Source of the DNA: Phascolarctos cinereus
Lineage: Eukaryota; Chordata; Mammalia; Diprotodontia; Phascolarctidae
Assembly: GCF_002099425.1 (NCBI RefSeq)
Contig: NW_018344336.1
Span: forward strand, 282,001-346,000
Direction: 5' to 3'
DNA: 64,000 nucleotides
The notes under the pieces: model-generated
Databases searched by the model: none
Told to the model about the DNA's origin: nothing
The model's input: only the letters and a program-made list of their open reading frames with translations
Part shown: positions 1 to 12,088 of the stretch, in pieces
Position numbering within the stretch: position 1 is the first letter of the stretch
How the letters are laid out: the number at the start of each line of letters is the position of its first letter
Program-made: the position numbers and the translations under genes

Positions 1-72
1 CACATAACACTTACTAGCTGTGTGAGTGTGGGCAAGTCACTTAACCCCAGTGCCTAGCTAGAAAAAAAAAAT
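1..72 (+). mobile_element. tRNA-derived SINE, 3' part
   Basis: The window opens inside a marsupial SINE. The body motif ACTTACTAGCTGTGTG is followed by GGGCAAGTCACTTAACCCCA and an A-rich tail. The 5' head lies outside the window. Confidence 0.85.
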
Positions 73-485
73 ATCTTTGGGACGGTCTGTATATGACTTC
101 AGGCTCCCCTTTCAACTGACTTCCTGCTGTTGGCTCCTTATAACTGTACTTACTCTACTGACTGGGGGGAGGGGGGAGGTGCTCAGGGAGACCTGAACAA
201 GACAGTTTTCACAAACGTTGATCCCCTTCACACCCTCTGCAGCCCTGTCATTTGGTGAACTTCCTGTTCCTTACACACAGCAGTCCAGCTCTGTCCTTCT
301 TTGGGCACTGGCTGCCCCTTTGCCCCCTCCCCTCTACTCCCAACCCATGCCTGGCAGGATCCCTTACTATGTCATGGTGTCCTTGGCTTCCTGGAAGACA
401 CAGCTCAAGTTCTCCTTTCTTCGGAAGGCCTGTCCTAGAACCTTCAGCTCTAGTGCCTTCCCACCCACCAGCAGAGGGAATCTGT
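73..485. other. No recognised feature
   Basis: C/T-rich unique-looking sequence. Open frames run through it on both strands, but none resembles a known family and no splice structure stands out. Confidence 0.5.
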
Positions 486-596
486 TTTGTTTCATACATG
501 CGTACACACATACATGCATGTACCTCATACACACATACATACATGCACCTCATATACACATACATGCATGTACCTCATACACACATACCTACTGTA
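486..596. repeat. CATACA/CTCATA minisatellite
   Basis: About four imperfect tandem units of roughly 26-30 bp built from CATACATGCATGTACCTCAT and ACACACATACAT blocks. The open frames across it on both strands come from the repeat. Confidence 0.85.
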
Positions 597-955
597 CTTA
601 TGGCTGTTTTCTGATGCACTTGTGGGAGTTCCCAGCTCTTCTCTTCTGGCTCCTCCCAATTTGCACAGGCTTTCCAGGGGTGATGCCTCACCCTGCCTCC
701 ACCAGGTTCTGCTCCATTTACCTGACACCCTCCCTCACCCCTGGCTTCCCTGGTGCAAACCTCTACACTCTTTCTGGGTATCTCTTTGGAGGATTCTGAC
801 CCAGATGGAAGGCCTTACTGTGGCTTCTCTTTTGTTTTCTTTATCATTCATATTTCTAGGGCCCTTTTGGAGATATTTCCTGGGCTTGACATGGCATATC
901 TGGATTTATGTCTGATGTGTCACATTGCCAGCTTAACCACAAGTCCTTCCAGAGC
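597..955. other. No recognised feature
   Basis: Unique-looking sequence with no recognised repeat or coding exon. Confidence 0.4.
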
Positions 956-2165
956 ATTCTTTAAAAAATACATTTTTCTGAGAACATTTATTTTCCCATC
1001 ACCTAAATATACTCCCGTATCCTTCCGCCTATTCCCTCCCAGAAAACCATCTCATATAACAAGGGGGAAAAAATCCATGAAATCAATCAATACGTCCAAA
1101 AACATCTGAAAATATATAAACTATTCCACCCCTGAAAATATCTGTAGTATTCCACTCCTGGGGACCTCTCACCTCTGCAAAGTGGAAGAGAGGGTTGGTC
1201 TTCCCCTATTTCCTCTTGGGGGCCACGGTTGGACCTTGTAATTTTGCAACGTTAGCTTTTCTTCGGTGGGTAGGAGCCGTTCTTTCCGTACATATTGTCA
1301 TCCTCACGGCGCGTGTTGTTTCCTTGGCTCCGCCTACTTCCCTCTGTGTCAGTTCAGGTAAGACTTTCCATCCCTTCTATGAATCATCGTCATGGTCCCT
1401 CACAGCACAGTACGATTCCATTGCAGTCATGAACCACAATTTGGTTTGCTATTCCCCCGTTCACACACATCTACTTGGCTACCAGTTCTTTGCTACCACA
1501 ACAGGTAAATAAGTCATATTTTGGTATAAGTGGAGGCTTTCTTTTTCTCCATGGCTTCCTTGGGATACACCCCTAGCAGTGGAATCTCCAGGGCAAAGGA
1601 GATGGATGTTTTATTCACTTTAATTGCATAGTCCATACCACTTTCCAAAATGTGTCTTCTGATTCACAGCTCCGCCCAGAGTGCACTGGTGTGCCTGTCT
1701 TGCCAGGACCCCTCCAACATTGACCATGCCCATCTTTGGTCTTCTTTTTCAGTTTAAAGTGTGTCAAGTGAAACTTTAGTGTCCTGATGTACTTTTCTTT
1801 CATTCTTAGTGATTTGGGGTGTCCTTTCCCATGTCTGGGAATAGTCTGCATTTCCTCTTTTGCCGACAGGTCCTTCCTATGCCTTGTCCACCCATCTATT
1901 GCTACATGGCTTTTGGTCTTAGATATTGCTTTCTAGGTGTCTCTCTATCTTGGTTAACAAACCCTTCTCAGAGAAATTAGATACCAAGATCGTTCTCCAC
2001 TTAACACTTCTCTTCTTATACTAGACACGTGAATTTTGTTTCTGCAGCTGTTTTTCAATTTCAATTTCAATTTTCTCTTTGTCAATGGTCTGAATCCCTT
2101 CTGTTGGGTCTGTAACACATGGTTTGCTCTTCTTTATTTGCTTGCAGGTGCATGAAGAGAGTTGC
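956..2165 (-). mobile_element. L1 LINE 3' region, antisense
   Basis: It matches the known order of the marsupial L1 3' region read backwards: the blocks about bringing the base-pair count down to CAGTTCTTTGCTACCACAA (near 1,480), then GGATACACCCCTAGCAGTGG, then the stretch ending in CCTCCAACATTGACCATG (near 1,715). It is old and diverged. No open ORF2 is retained. Confidence 0.65.
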
Positions 2166-3030
2166 TGCTGATTTTTTCAAGTTTCTAAATGATCCATGCC
2201 TACACTACCTTACAAAGGCTTTTATATCACAACCCAGACAGCACCCTAGGTATCTGCAGGGTAGGTAGAGGAAGAGCCTTTTTCCAAAATGGACCTAACT
2301 CTGCAGTCATGTTCTGGTCAAATCTGAGTGTAATTCTTTTTTCTTTTTTCACCAATGGAAGGCTGAGAGGTAAATTGATTTTGTTTTCTTATGCCTGTGT
2401 AGGGATGAGAAAGTGGAACGTTTGTCCTGACTCAGGCCAAGCTAGAACAACAAGATTTTTTTCCCTCATCGATTTTCATTCCAGATTTGGAGGGGAGTCT
2501 TTCTTCAAGATTCAAATTCAGTCAGATCACCTTGGAGCAGCTAGTTCTAATTTCTCAGAATTTCCTCCAAAAAAGAAAGCAAACCAAAGTTATCCCCCAC
2601 CTGATTACCTGAGGAATATTTGGGGACTTCAGAAGGTTGTATGCTGCAGAAAGAGATATTGTCTGCTTGATGGCATTATTCTGTCCTCAGCTGAAATTCT
2701 TAGTAATCATCTAAATCACCCATGATGGAACGGTTGTTGATGGATTTCTTTTGGAAGTGGATCTTGGGAACTCTGTCATTACTGCTGTTCCTTTGAGAAA
2801 GCAGCAGTTTTATTTGCTCTTGAAGAGTTGGGTAAATTTACTTTTGTGGATGAAACTGATCATTGAGCTCCTCAGCTGTGACTCTCATAGAGCCAGCCAA
2901 GAAAAGTAATGTTGGATAATGTTTGATTGTCAACTTGAAAACCAGACGATACTAAGTAAGCTTCAGGTTATATTCAGGATTTTAAAATTAAACAGAGGAA
3001 GATGCTTAGTCTATCCTGCTACTCTTGGAG
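2166..3030. other. Unrecognised stretch with a 178-codon open frame
   Basis: The plus strand is open at 2,189-2,725. The translation has no recognised domain, signal peptide or repeat, the start context is unremarkable and no homologue is recalled. It is treated as unassigned non-coding sequence. Confidence 0.4.
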
Positions 3031-3330
3031 GCCATGCATGGAGAACAGTCAACAAACAAACATTTATAAAGCCCCTATTCTGTACCAGACACTGTGCTAA
3101 GCCAGGGCATACACAGACTAAAATGACGTAGTCTGTATGATCCAAGAACTTAGACACTTATACCAGCAGGGAGAGGATAGTCCCGTTGGCAATGAGGGGC
3201 AGGAAGGAGGATCAGGAGAGGCTTTTCATGAGCTGAGATTTGAAGGAAACAAGAGATTAAAAGTTTATAACAAGGGAAAGTGAGGAAAGAAAGAGGGCCT
3301 CCAGAGCTATCCTTACTCTTCCTCTTGTCT
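3031..3330 (+). repeat. Interspersed repeat fragment (family unnamed)
   Basis: Starts with the widespread mammalian block AAGCCCCTATTCTGTACCAG then ACACTGTGCTAAGCC. It continues with fragments such as GAGCTGAGATTTGAAGGAA that recur in the same family at 7,650-7,960. No coding content. Confidence 0.55.
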
Positions 3331-3469
3331 TCCAGGTTTGGAGCCTGAGTTTTATCCTTTACTCCTCATTCCCCATCCCTCCAAATATGCTGTGTGATGC
3401 TAAATCTCTGTTTCCAGGAGTATCTGGGGCACCTGGCCCTTTTATTTCCCTCCCCCATCTACCAGCTTA

Positions 3470-4160
3470 GTCTAGGCCCTTGTCAGCCCTGCAGGAGTTG
3501 GTGGCAACAGCCCAATGGCTCCCCCCCCCCACCTCAAGTGTCTCACTACTCCAGTCCATACTCCTGAACACTATGACCAACCCCATTTTCCTTGAGTGCA
3601 GATTTGACTGTGCCATTGCCCTGTACAACCCAGGCTGCTGCCTCCCCATTGCCTCTAGGGTCAGATATAAAACACTTGGTTTAAATTTGAAAAGCCCATC
3701 CTTCACCAGTTGACCCCAACCTATCTTTTCAGTTTCATTGGACATTACCTCTCTGCCTACTCTTGACAATGTATCCAAAGGAGCCTTTTCTCTGTTCCTC
3801 ACATCTCTTTTTCTGTGCCTCAGGGCTGAATAGCAGTCCTTTCCCCCCTCTTCTGTGTACCACTCCTGTCCACATGAATCCCCACCCCATTGGGAGGGCC
3901 TTCTCTCCCAAACCACCTTCTATTTTAGTACTTTGTGCTGGTTTTCTTGATATTTCTTATATATGTGCTTAAACAAATTCCTATATTTATATATATCTCA
4001 TATATGTGTATGTGTTTATGTGTCTGTGTACTTACTGTTCCTCACATTAGACTGTAAGCACCCTCCCTATGGTCAGGGTAATTTAATTTTTCATATTTGC
4101 ATCTCTGGGGCCTAGCACAGTGTCTGCTATGGAGTAAGTGCTCAATCAAAGCTTGCTGGT
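3470..4160 (+). mobile_element. L2 LINE, 3' part of ORF2 and 3' UTR
   Basis: Diverged L2. Recognisable landmarks in order are the CCCCATTGCCTCTAGG block (3,645), ACCCCAACCTATCTTTTCAG (3,712), the CTGTTCCTCAC block (3,792), and the L2 3' end with AGACTGTAAGCACC (4,049) and GGCCTAGCACAGTGTCTG (4,110). The frame is fully decayed, as usual for L2 in therian genomes. Confidence 0.8.
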
Positions 4161-4900
4161 GGATTCTTGGCATGGAAAGTAGCCAGTGAAGGGGCAAAGG
4201 ATGGAAGACAGAGTGTCATCCATATGTGAGGACCATCGACAAGAATGTTCTGCTTAGACCTGAGAGTGTGGGAAGGGGAAGAGATAGGTAGGTAACAGAA
4301 TCAGAAAGGGAGATTAGGCCCAGACATTCTGCATTGTATCAGAGAGTAGAAAGGGAGGCCATTGGAATTTATCATTTATAGGAAGGATTTGATCAGACCT
4401 GCTCTTGAAGAAAATGACTTTATCTTCTGGAAAGCAGTAAGGAAGTGATCACAACAGTCCAGGTGAGAGGGGATGAGGGCCCAAACCAGGGTAGTAGCTC
4501 CATGAGTAGAGGGACAATACAGGAGGGGACGGACACAGGTGAAAGATGTTGTGCAGGTAGAAATAATAAGCTCTGACAAACTGATTGGCTCAATGGGGTG
4601 AGAGACAGTGGGAAATTGAGAATAACCCTGGGTTTGTAAATCTGTGTGAGTAGAAAGTTGGTGGTATCCTTGAGAAGAAAAAAGAAGTTTGACTAATGGC
4701 TAGTTTTGGGGGGAAAGATACTGAGTTCTGTTTTGGACACAATATCTATGCGACATCTAGTTTGAAATATGGAATAGACAGTTGGCGATATGAGACTAAA
4801 GCTCAGACAGAACCTAAGGTTGGATCTGGAGATGTGGGATTCATATGCAGAGGGATGCTGATCAGATCCTGGGAACTGAAAACCAACTGTAAATGACATA
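4161..4900 (+). repeat. Interspersed repeat (family unnamed), long copy
   Basis: Diverged copy of a high-copy mammalian repeat that also occurs at 49,440-50,090. Shared landmarks are the GATCAGACCTGC block, the ACAACAGTCCAGGTGAGAGG block (4,451) and the GGGGTGAGAGACAG block. No protein domain is seen. Confidence 0.55.
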
Positions 4901-5190
4901 GCAACTCTGATCAATACAATGATCCTTCACAACTCCAAAGGAGTCAGGAAGAAAAATGCTATCCACCTCTGGATAGAAAACTGATGGATTCAGAGGGCAG
5001 ACTGAAGCACAGTTTTTCCCTTCATTTTTCTTGCTATTTTTTTCAGACTATGTGGAAATACGGTTTGCACAACTTCATATGTATAATTGGCATTGTATTT
5101 CTTGTCTTCTCTGTGGGTGGGAGAGAGGCCAGAGAGAGGGAGAGAATTTGGAGCTGAAAATAAAAATAATTTCTTTAAAAGAGAAAAAAA
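4901..5190 (+). mobile_element. L1 LINE 3' end, sense
   Basis: Resembles the marsupial L1 3' terminus: GACTGAAGCACAGT (5,000), then CAGACTATGTGGAAATACGG (5,045), then AGAGGGAGAGAATTTGGAGC (5,134), ending in an A-rich tail. Confidence 0.6.
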
Positions 5191-5229
5191 AATAGAAAGA
5201 GCTTGCTACCATCTTGAATTTTACTTTTA

Positions 5230-6860
5230 ATTCAGCATTAAGCACCTACTCCATGTCAGACTGAGGGCTAGTTTTGGGGACACAAAGGCAAAAACCCAGT
5301 TCTTGTCCTCAGGAAGCTTACATTCCACATATGACATTAGCCACATGGATACAGAGAGGGGCAGAATGGGCACCTCTGGCTCTGAGACTCTTTTTGCAGA
5401 ATCCATGATTGTGAATCCCAGCCCCGCTCCACCAAGCCTCCTTCTCCTTGAGATGGAAAGATCTGTGACTCCAGGGTAAACTCAGCAGGATTTCCCCATG
5501 GCCAGTCCCCAGAAATGTTATTTATTTACATGTATGTATTGTGTATACATCAAAGGTCTATATTTTTGCCTAAGACTATAACAGAACGTGCTAATAAAAA
5601 GGGAATAAATTCTAGGCCGACGTAAGTTGCAAAACAGAAAAGGGAAGCAACAAAACAGTTGATAAAAGTGCAGATGGTCTTTAGAACAGAGTGTCTTTAG
5701 GATAAGAAAAAGGACGTGAGTCAATATTATGTCAGCTGGGAAACAATGTTTGGCAAAGAGAAGAAGCCAGAATTGTTTGATCACAGACGTAAAAACTGGG
5801 GCAATTTAGAGGGAGTACCTGCATACATGTGTTCAGCCTGTACACATTCTGGCTACTGTGTGTGACACTCAATAAATTTAACTTGAGATAACTTCTGCCT
5901 CCTGGTTTTTATGACCCGACAGTATGAGTGTGTGTAGATATATGTGGGTATATAGACATACATATGGATTTTTTTTGTTACCATTAGCTTTTCCATTCCA
6001 TTCTTTTCTGAATATATTCCTCTCATTCCATTATCCGACAAGCCTCCTTTGTAACAACGATTTTGAAAGAAGAAAAAACACAGTTCCATTTTCTATCTCT
6101 CCAATGTGCTTTTGGTGTAACACTGGGTATCAGAATCAAGTTCATCTTCACTTCCTCCAAAACCTGAAATGTTGAGAGGTCAGCGACTGTCTTATCTAAA
6201 CTTTGTATTTCCCCCCATGCCTAGAATGCTGGTTGGGCCAATAGTAGGTGCTTAATTAATGTTAATTGAGGTCCAGCTGTTCTGGAAAGCCATTTGGAAT
6301 TCTACTTTAATAAAGTGACTACAATGAGTCTGCAGCCAAGGCAGTCCAAAGTGAAGTTTTAAGCTATGAAAGCTTGATCAGTTTAAAATTTTCATAGCAA
6401 CACTTTGTGCTAGTGAAGAGCTAGAGTCAAAATAGAACCCCATTACTTGGGGAACGGAGAAAGGAATTGTGGGAGGCATTATGCGCCAGGCTCTTTGGAA
6501 ATATTGTCTTTCTTAATTCTCACAACCACCATGTGAGGTGGGTGCTGTTATAATTCACGTTTTACAGTTGAGGAAACAGAGGCAGACAGAGATGAGGTGA
6601 CTTGCCCAATGTCTCACCCAGTTCATAAATGTCTGAGGACAGATTGGAACTCAGGGCTTCCTGATTCCAGGCTCTGGGCTCTATCCACTGCACCACCTAC
6701 TTGCCTTGTGGCACCTGACTGTGGTCGAATATTATTGTGCCATAAGAAATGACAAATACAAAGATTTCAGAGAAACTTGGGATGATTTCCAGGTACTGAC
6801 ACAGGCTAAAACAAGAAAATTCAGAAAAATACTGTGCATCACGATTGCAACAGCATAAAT
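5230..6860. repeat. Segmental duplicate of 37,230-38,770
   Basis: The same series of blocks occurs in the same order near 37-38.8 kb. It has an age-old 'AAGCACCTACTCCATGTCAG' repeat (5,242), a nonrepetitive block around 5,390-5,520, the block TTTGTAACAACGATTTTGAA (6,049; TTGTAACAGGGATTTTCCAA at 37,853), a TAATTGAGGTCC junction (6,263), and an antisense MIR/THER-like SINE at 6,560-6,712. The shared order of unrelated pieces argues for a duplication. Divergence is high, so it is old. Confidence 0.5.
6560..6712 (-). mobile_element. MIR/THER-like SINE, antisense
   Basis: Contains GGTGACTTGCCCAATGTCTC and CTGGGCTCTATCCACTGCAC, the reverse of a CORE-SINE tRNA head. The orthologous position in the 38.5-kb copy carries the same insertion. 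Confidence 0.65.
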
Positions 6861-7500
6861 GAAAAGGAAAAGTAAACTCTCTATCTCTAATCCATGGTGC
6901 AAGCCCTATGAGGCTGTGGCACAAAGTGCCTAGAAGGAGAGCCCAGAGGATATACTTTGGAAGCTTTGACTGCATGAAGAATACAGAGAAAAATAGAGAG
7001 ACCAGATTAACATAGGGGTCATGGATCAGAGAATGAGGGTCTAGAATACACAGAAAGAGAGGAGAGGGAATGAAGAAAGTGAGAGAAATCCTTTTGGAAA
7101 AGAAGTGCAAAAAATGAAAATTCAAAAACAAATGAACAAGAATAATTAAATGGGAAGAGGGGAAAGGGGAAATCTACTGGACAGAGAGGTAAAAGGGGAG
7201 GGGGAGAATTTGATAACTGGATAAAAACAGGAGAGAAAAAAGAATGAACAAACAAAACCCCGAAGGGAAATGGATAACAAACAAGAAGAGGGGAGCAGGG
7301 GCAGGAGGAAGAAGGCCATTGGGAGAAAAGGACACATTCAAAAAAGCATTGAAGTAATCGAAGAAACATCCTACTGTGTTTACTGGAGAAATCGGAGGAA
7401 AAAACATAACTTGAAGAAAAAAATCCATTATGACAGACAGATGGAGGAATATATTAACCTAACTCTTCAACTTCATATGTGAAAGGATTAAACAATCCAA
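6861..7500 (+). mobile_element. L1-like, A-rich sense fragment
   Basis: Purine-rich sequence with GAGGAATATATTAACCTAAC (7,443) that resembles the start of marsupial L1 ORF2 and its upstream spacer. No long frame. Confidence 0.35.
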
Positions 7501-7649
7501 TAAAATGAAAAAGAATGAGCATGTAGGGGAGTGAGTAAGCAAGATTCCAAAGTCAGTACAGTGTTGTGTGATAGTACAGTGCTTGTGGTGTGTTCTCACA
7601 TTTTTTTAAGGATGGAGTGGGGGCACAAGGTGCCAGTGATGTCCATTGT

Positions 7650-7960
7650 GGGATCAATCAATCAGAAGGCATTGCTGAAGATCTTACAACGAGTTTCACA
7701 GATACCAAGACAAAAGTGAGATGTCCCTGACCTCAAGGAGCTTATATTCTAAGTTGGGGGGAGATTGGTGGGCACCTCAAGTCCATATAAGTAGGTACCA
7801 AGTGCATACAGGGTGCTTGGGAGGGGGGCAGGAAAGGCTTCATGAAGGAAATGGCCTTTGAGCTGAGGACCAGATTGGAAATGCTATGAGGGACAAGCCA
7901 GAAGCCCCTCTGGGTGGACCATAGGATATGTTCAGATTAAGAAGTAAGCTCCAGAATGAG
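7650..7960 (+). repeat. Interspersed repeat fragment
   Basis: Same family as 3,031-3,330. Shows CCTGACCTCAAGGAGCTTAT (7,724) and GGCAGGAAAGGCTTCATGAA (7,828). Confidence 0.55.
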
Positions 7961-8018
7961 AACTGATACAGAGTACAGTTTGAAGCCTATTTTTCTCTTC
8001 TTAAAAAAATAAAAGACT

Positions 8019-8173
8019 AGGGGCAGCTAGGTGGCACAGTGGATAGAACACCGGCCCTGAAGTCAGGAGGACCTGAGTTCAAATCCTGCCTCAGACCAAA
8101 CACCTGACACTTACTAGCTGTGTGACCCTGGGCAAGTCACTTAATCCCAATTGCCTAAAACAAACAAACAATC
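8019..8173 (+). mobile_element. Marsupial tRNA-derived SINE, full length
   Basis: Head GGGCAGCTAGGTGGCACAGT, body and A-rich tail are all present. A perfect 15-bp target-site duplication (AAAAAATAAAAGACT) lies at 8,004-8,018 and 8,174-8,188. The intact duplication suggests a fairly recent insertion. Confidence 0.95.
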
Positions 8174-8189
8174 AAAAAATAAAAGACTG

Positions 8190-8950
8190 ATCAGCAAGAA
8201 GCCTACAATGGTAGTTTGGAGCCAGACTGTGGCCCAGCCCTCATCCTTCTTTCACATGACAGCTTTTCAAGCACTTGCAGATGATCCAGAATGGATTACA
8301 AAATGGGATCAGACTCATTTGATTTCTCAATCTCCCCTTTTTGTCAGTGGGAGACTTGTCCCAATTTTCCCTGACAAGTCAATGTAAATACAACAAAATC
8401 GACCAATCACAGACAAGCCACAGTAAGACTGTCAAACCATGGACTAATTTTAGGGGTAAATTTACATGGCACCAAGATAACTGAGAGATAAGCAGTAAAA
8501 CAAAAAGCCTGAAGTGATACAATAAAGGCCATCAACATTAGTTGACATCAAGTCTTTTTTGTATTTTAGGGTTACTTAAAAAATAACCCACTCCTAATGT
8601 TCATTTAATCAGCAAATTTCATCTTGGATCTCAGATGCCCCAGGTAATGGTCTGGTCTTTGGAAACATCTTTTCTTAGACATTCTGTGATAGGTCTCCTC
8701 TTTAGTAGATTTGCTTCTCTGGCTCCAAGTTACTTGTAGAGACTCCTCAGATGTTCCTGATGAAATCTTTTACAAAACAGATCTTGATACAAGTTGTTAC
8801 TGATAGAATCCTAATAAAGCCCCAACATTCTAACTTCCTTATGGGCTTTATAGGCCCCACTGAACAGCATGCACTTCCTGATTTAACCACACAATCTGGC
8901 TTTAATCAATATAGCCACTGTACCTGGCTAGCCACTGCTCCCAGATCTAA
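8190..8950. other. No recognised feature
   Basis: AT-rich sequence. No known coding exon or named repeat is recognised. Confidence 0.35.
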
Positions 8951-8954
8951 TTCA

Positions 8955-9356
8955 CATATTTGAACAGGTGTGTTCTTGTATTCAACCACAATCACATCAT
9001 CCATTTAGCCCAAGATGGGCCCATAATACCTAACTATCCATCTTGACCAGACAGGACCACAATAGCTAGCCAATCAGAGGGCAGCACAACCAGGATGTTT
9101 GACTGCCTTACCACAGAAGGGACCCCTCCCCTATTACTTAATCCCTTTGACAAACCCCTCCTACCTTTTTAATATTCCTAATTTCTGTTATGTAATTGCA
9201 TCTTTACCTTATAAAAATCCATCTTGCTTTCTCTGATATTACTGGTTCTTCTTGGAACCTAGCCCACTTCTGAGGGGTGTCAATCCTCAATAAATGCCTA
9301 TACTTGGATTAGAGGTGGTCTGACTCCAAATTCTTTGAAACAGTGTTGACACAACA
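8955..9356 (+). mobile_element. Candidate solo LTR
   Basis: Shows LTR-like order: TTATAAAAATCC (9,210; TATA-like), TCAATAAATGCC (9,285; polyadenylation signal) and an end in ACACAACA. Its 5' edge is uncertain and no target duplication was found. Family not assigned. Confidence 0.35.
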
Positions 9357-10150
9357 CACCAGAAAACCACAATGGTTTTCAGTGTCCCTAGGTGGGCAGA
9401 GTCCCAGCCCTCATCCCACAGGACTAAACCACAACAGTACAGCCTCTCAAATTTTACTTCTCCAATAACTAGTTCATGAAGTGAAAACCAGCTCAAACTT
9501 TATTAACAATAGATCTGTAAGAAGAACACCAAATTAGGAAACCATAGTTCACTTGAAACTTCAGAGAATTTAGGTTTTCACATGTACCATTAGAATCATT
9601 TACACTTACATTTACCATATACGACTATCTGATCTTACTTTCTCAAAATTTTTCCATTGTTATTAATTACAACGAGTGTTAAGTTTAACTAATCAGAGTT
9701 TAGCTTAGAGTTAGATACAATAATTTTTACTCTCATAGAGTTGCAATAAGCAATAGAAGTTTACCAGGACTCACGCACATAAGACATTACACTTAATATC
9801 TACTTGTTTTGCTTTTCTTCCTCTTCTTGACTTTGAGCTTGTCCTGGTGTAAAGAGCAATCATTAGAAATCACTTCTATACTATAAGCAAACTTGTAAGC
9901 TCTCAGTAAGCAGATTCCTTGTCTAGGAATTCCCTAACCCAGACCCGCATAACCTTCAGCCTGTGGGCCTGCCCATAACCTATAACAAGCTCTTTTCAAA
10001 ACAGAGCTGATGGCCTTGCCCAAACAGATGGCTTCACTTTACAGATAAAGGGGATCCTACTAGGGCTTTCCTTTGTAACTTTTCTCCCACAGTAATTACC
10101 AAATTTTCCTCCCTTAAAAAAAAAATTTCCACTGTCATTCAGTAATGGAC
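9357..10150. other. No recognised feature
   Basis: AT-rich sequence without a recognised gene or repeat. A poly(A)-like tract, AAAAAAAAATTT, lies near 10,117. Confidence 0.35.
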
Positions 10151-10155
10151 CTGAC

Positions 10156-10682
10156 TGATGGGAAGAGCTCAGAAATCTCCCCCCCACCTTTGACCCAAAG
10201 GGAATCTGGCTCCCATTCGTCTATAGACCCCAGCTCCTTATCTCCCTTTAGAAGCCTTAGCCTTCACCTTTTGACCTCACTAAGATGCCTTCCAGCTCCC
10301 TCCATTACAGGCCCCATAAAACACTTAAACTACTCCCCTTATCTCCCTTTGACAAATGCCTTCCCATTCCTCCCAGTAGCTATTCCCATTGTTTATTCAG
10401 ACCTCCCCAATTAGAATTCTCACCTAGACCCTTTTCCCAGCCCCCTTCTCTGGTCACCCAAAGTTACTTTAGTATTTAAGATCCACCCTGGCCCCCATTC
10501 AGATTCTGAGAATCTCATGCCCCAAAGGCCGAGCTTTTCTCATGCCGGCTTGCCTGACCTATACAATTTATCACTAATAAACTTTTCCTCTGGCTGGAAG
10601 ATTTGAGTTGAATTCATTTAGGCAGGGCCTGGTACTGCGATCTTGGGGTTCCAGCAGTACCTCAAAGTCCTAGACCTCTTCA
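10156..10682 (+). mobile_element. Solo LTR, class I ERV family B
   Basis: Starts TGATGGGA and ends CTCTTCA. It is flanked by a perfect 4-bp duplication, TGAC (10,152-10,155 and 10,683-10,686). It is closely related to the LTRs at 17,092-17,711 (plus) and 59,577-60,186 (minus). Contains ACTAATAAACTTTTCC as the polyadenylation signal region. No internal region, so it arose by LTR-LTR recombination. Confidence 0.85.
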
Positions 10683-10689
10683 TGACCAG

Positions 10690-11255
10690 CAAGATTTTCC
10701 CCAAGCTATTGCAGCTTGTCTACCTGGGATTTCTCAGGAGGGCTCCAGCTTGCCCCTCCACTCGCCTTAAATAAATTTCCTTATTTGTAGGGAGAAAGCA
10801 AGACAGTTCTTACAATTCAAGTTAAACATAATTTATTACAAAAGTAGGTAGGAGTCTCATATAATTGACAACCAAAATTTCCTATTTCAAGTCACACACC
10901 AATTAAAAAAGTTATTTTTAAATTGATCAGTGCTTAACTTTAGTTTTTAAGACTCTCTAAATATCTAACTAGATGTTCCAATTGAATGGGATGTCCCAGT
11001 GAAGACTCCTCAGCGTAATTAAGGTTTGGGATAAGGCTGAGTGGGATGAGGGTCCCGTGAAAACTTCTTAGAAGAATAAATAGAAATTGTATTAGACTCA
11101 AGGCAGGCATAGCAGCCTGACAGGCCTGAGTTTCGATTTACTAGAAATCACCTGATTTATGGGAATTCAACCCCAAGTACCCCCCCACTCTCCCCCCCCA
11201 TGCTATTGTTAAGTAGTTAAAGCTTGCCAAGCCTGAAACTCCTGAAGAAGCCCCC
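10690..11255. other. No recognised feature
   Basis: AT-rich stretch with AATAAATTTCC (10,769) and a C-run-rich patch near 11,180. Nothing is assigned. Confidence 0.35.
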
Positions 11256-11259
11256 CCTG

Positions 11260-11655
11260 TATTTTGTTGATGCACCTGTTGGCTATATTTCGGTCATGGT
11301 GACCTGGCTATACAGTACAGTGTCTAGCTTGACTGCACATCTTTAATTGCTTCTTTGGTATTACTTCAGCAAACTAAGAAATATAGATATGTATATTGTA
11401 TTCATTGTTTTGTTTTCAGTTTCTATGGACATTGAGAATGTGAGCCAAATATTGGCCAGTTGGTGGGAGGGGGGAATTTGCCCATTAGGGTATTTAATCA
11501 GGTCCTTTGCTTCTGTCTGTGTCTCCTTTCATCAGAGTATTCTGGTGGAGGGACACCCAAATCTCGAGGTTTGATATAATAATAATAAATTAACTTTCTA
11601 TTTCTCCTTGGATACCTCTGTGTGTTCTTTAATTTGAGTGGCATCCCACACACAA
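11260..11655 (+). mobile_element. Candidate LTR fragment
   Basis: The 3' part reads like an LTR: AATAATAATAAATTAAC polyadenylation region (11,578), followed by a short U5-like stretch ending in CACACACA. The 5' edge and target duplication are unclear. Confidence 0.3.
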
Positions 11656-12088
11656 TCAAACTCAATTACTTTTTGGTTGTTTTTTGATTCACAGAAACCT
11701 TTTCTCTTTTTGTGAGCCAGGAAGGGGTTAATAATATAGGCAGGCAGTTTTTAAGTGCCAGGTCTAGGTATTTTTTCCTCGGAGACTTCAGTGGCACCAC
11801 CCCCAAACCTGTCTCTCTAGAATCAGTGAGATGACCTTCATTTCCTAGTTCTAAAACAATGTATCAGTCATTCTAGGGGGTGGGAGGTGGGAAATGTTTT
11901 CAGTTCCCTTAAAACAAATTCAAAGAAATGTTCAGAATTTATAAAAACATTTCAATCACAATTAGGAATTCACAGTAGAGAATTTACACCTTATGGCCAA
12001 ATTCAGTTTTTAATTAGTTTACAAAGTAAAAGCATTATAGAGTCAGAGCAAAAAGATCCCCTGCCTGCTTATCTGCCCTTCCCTCTAA

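Noticed and set aside
2189-2725. 178-codon open frame
   Set aside because: No recognisable domain, no splice or promoter signal and no homologue recalled. One frame of this length is expected by chance in 64 kb.
8019-8173. tRNA gene
   Set aside because: The tRNA-like head belongs to a SINE with A-tail and target duplication; no complete cloverleaf is present.
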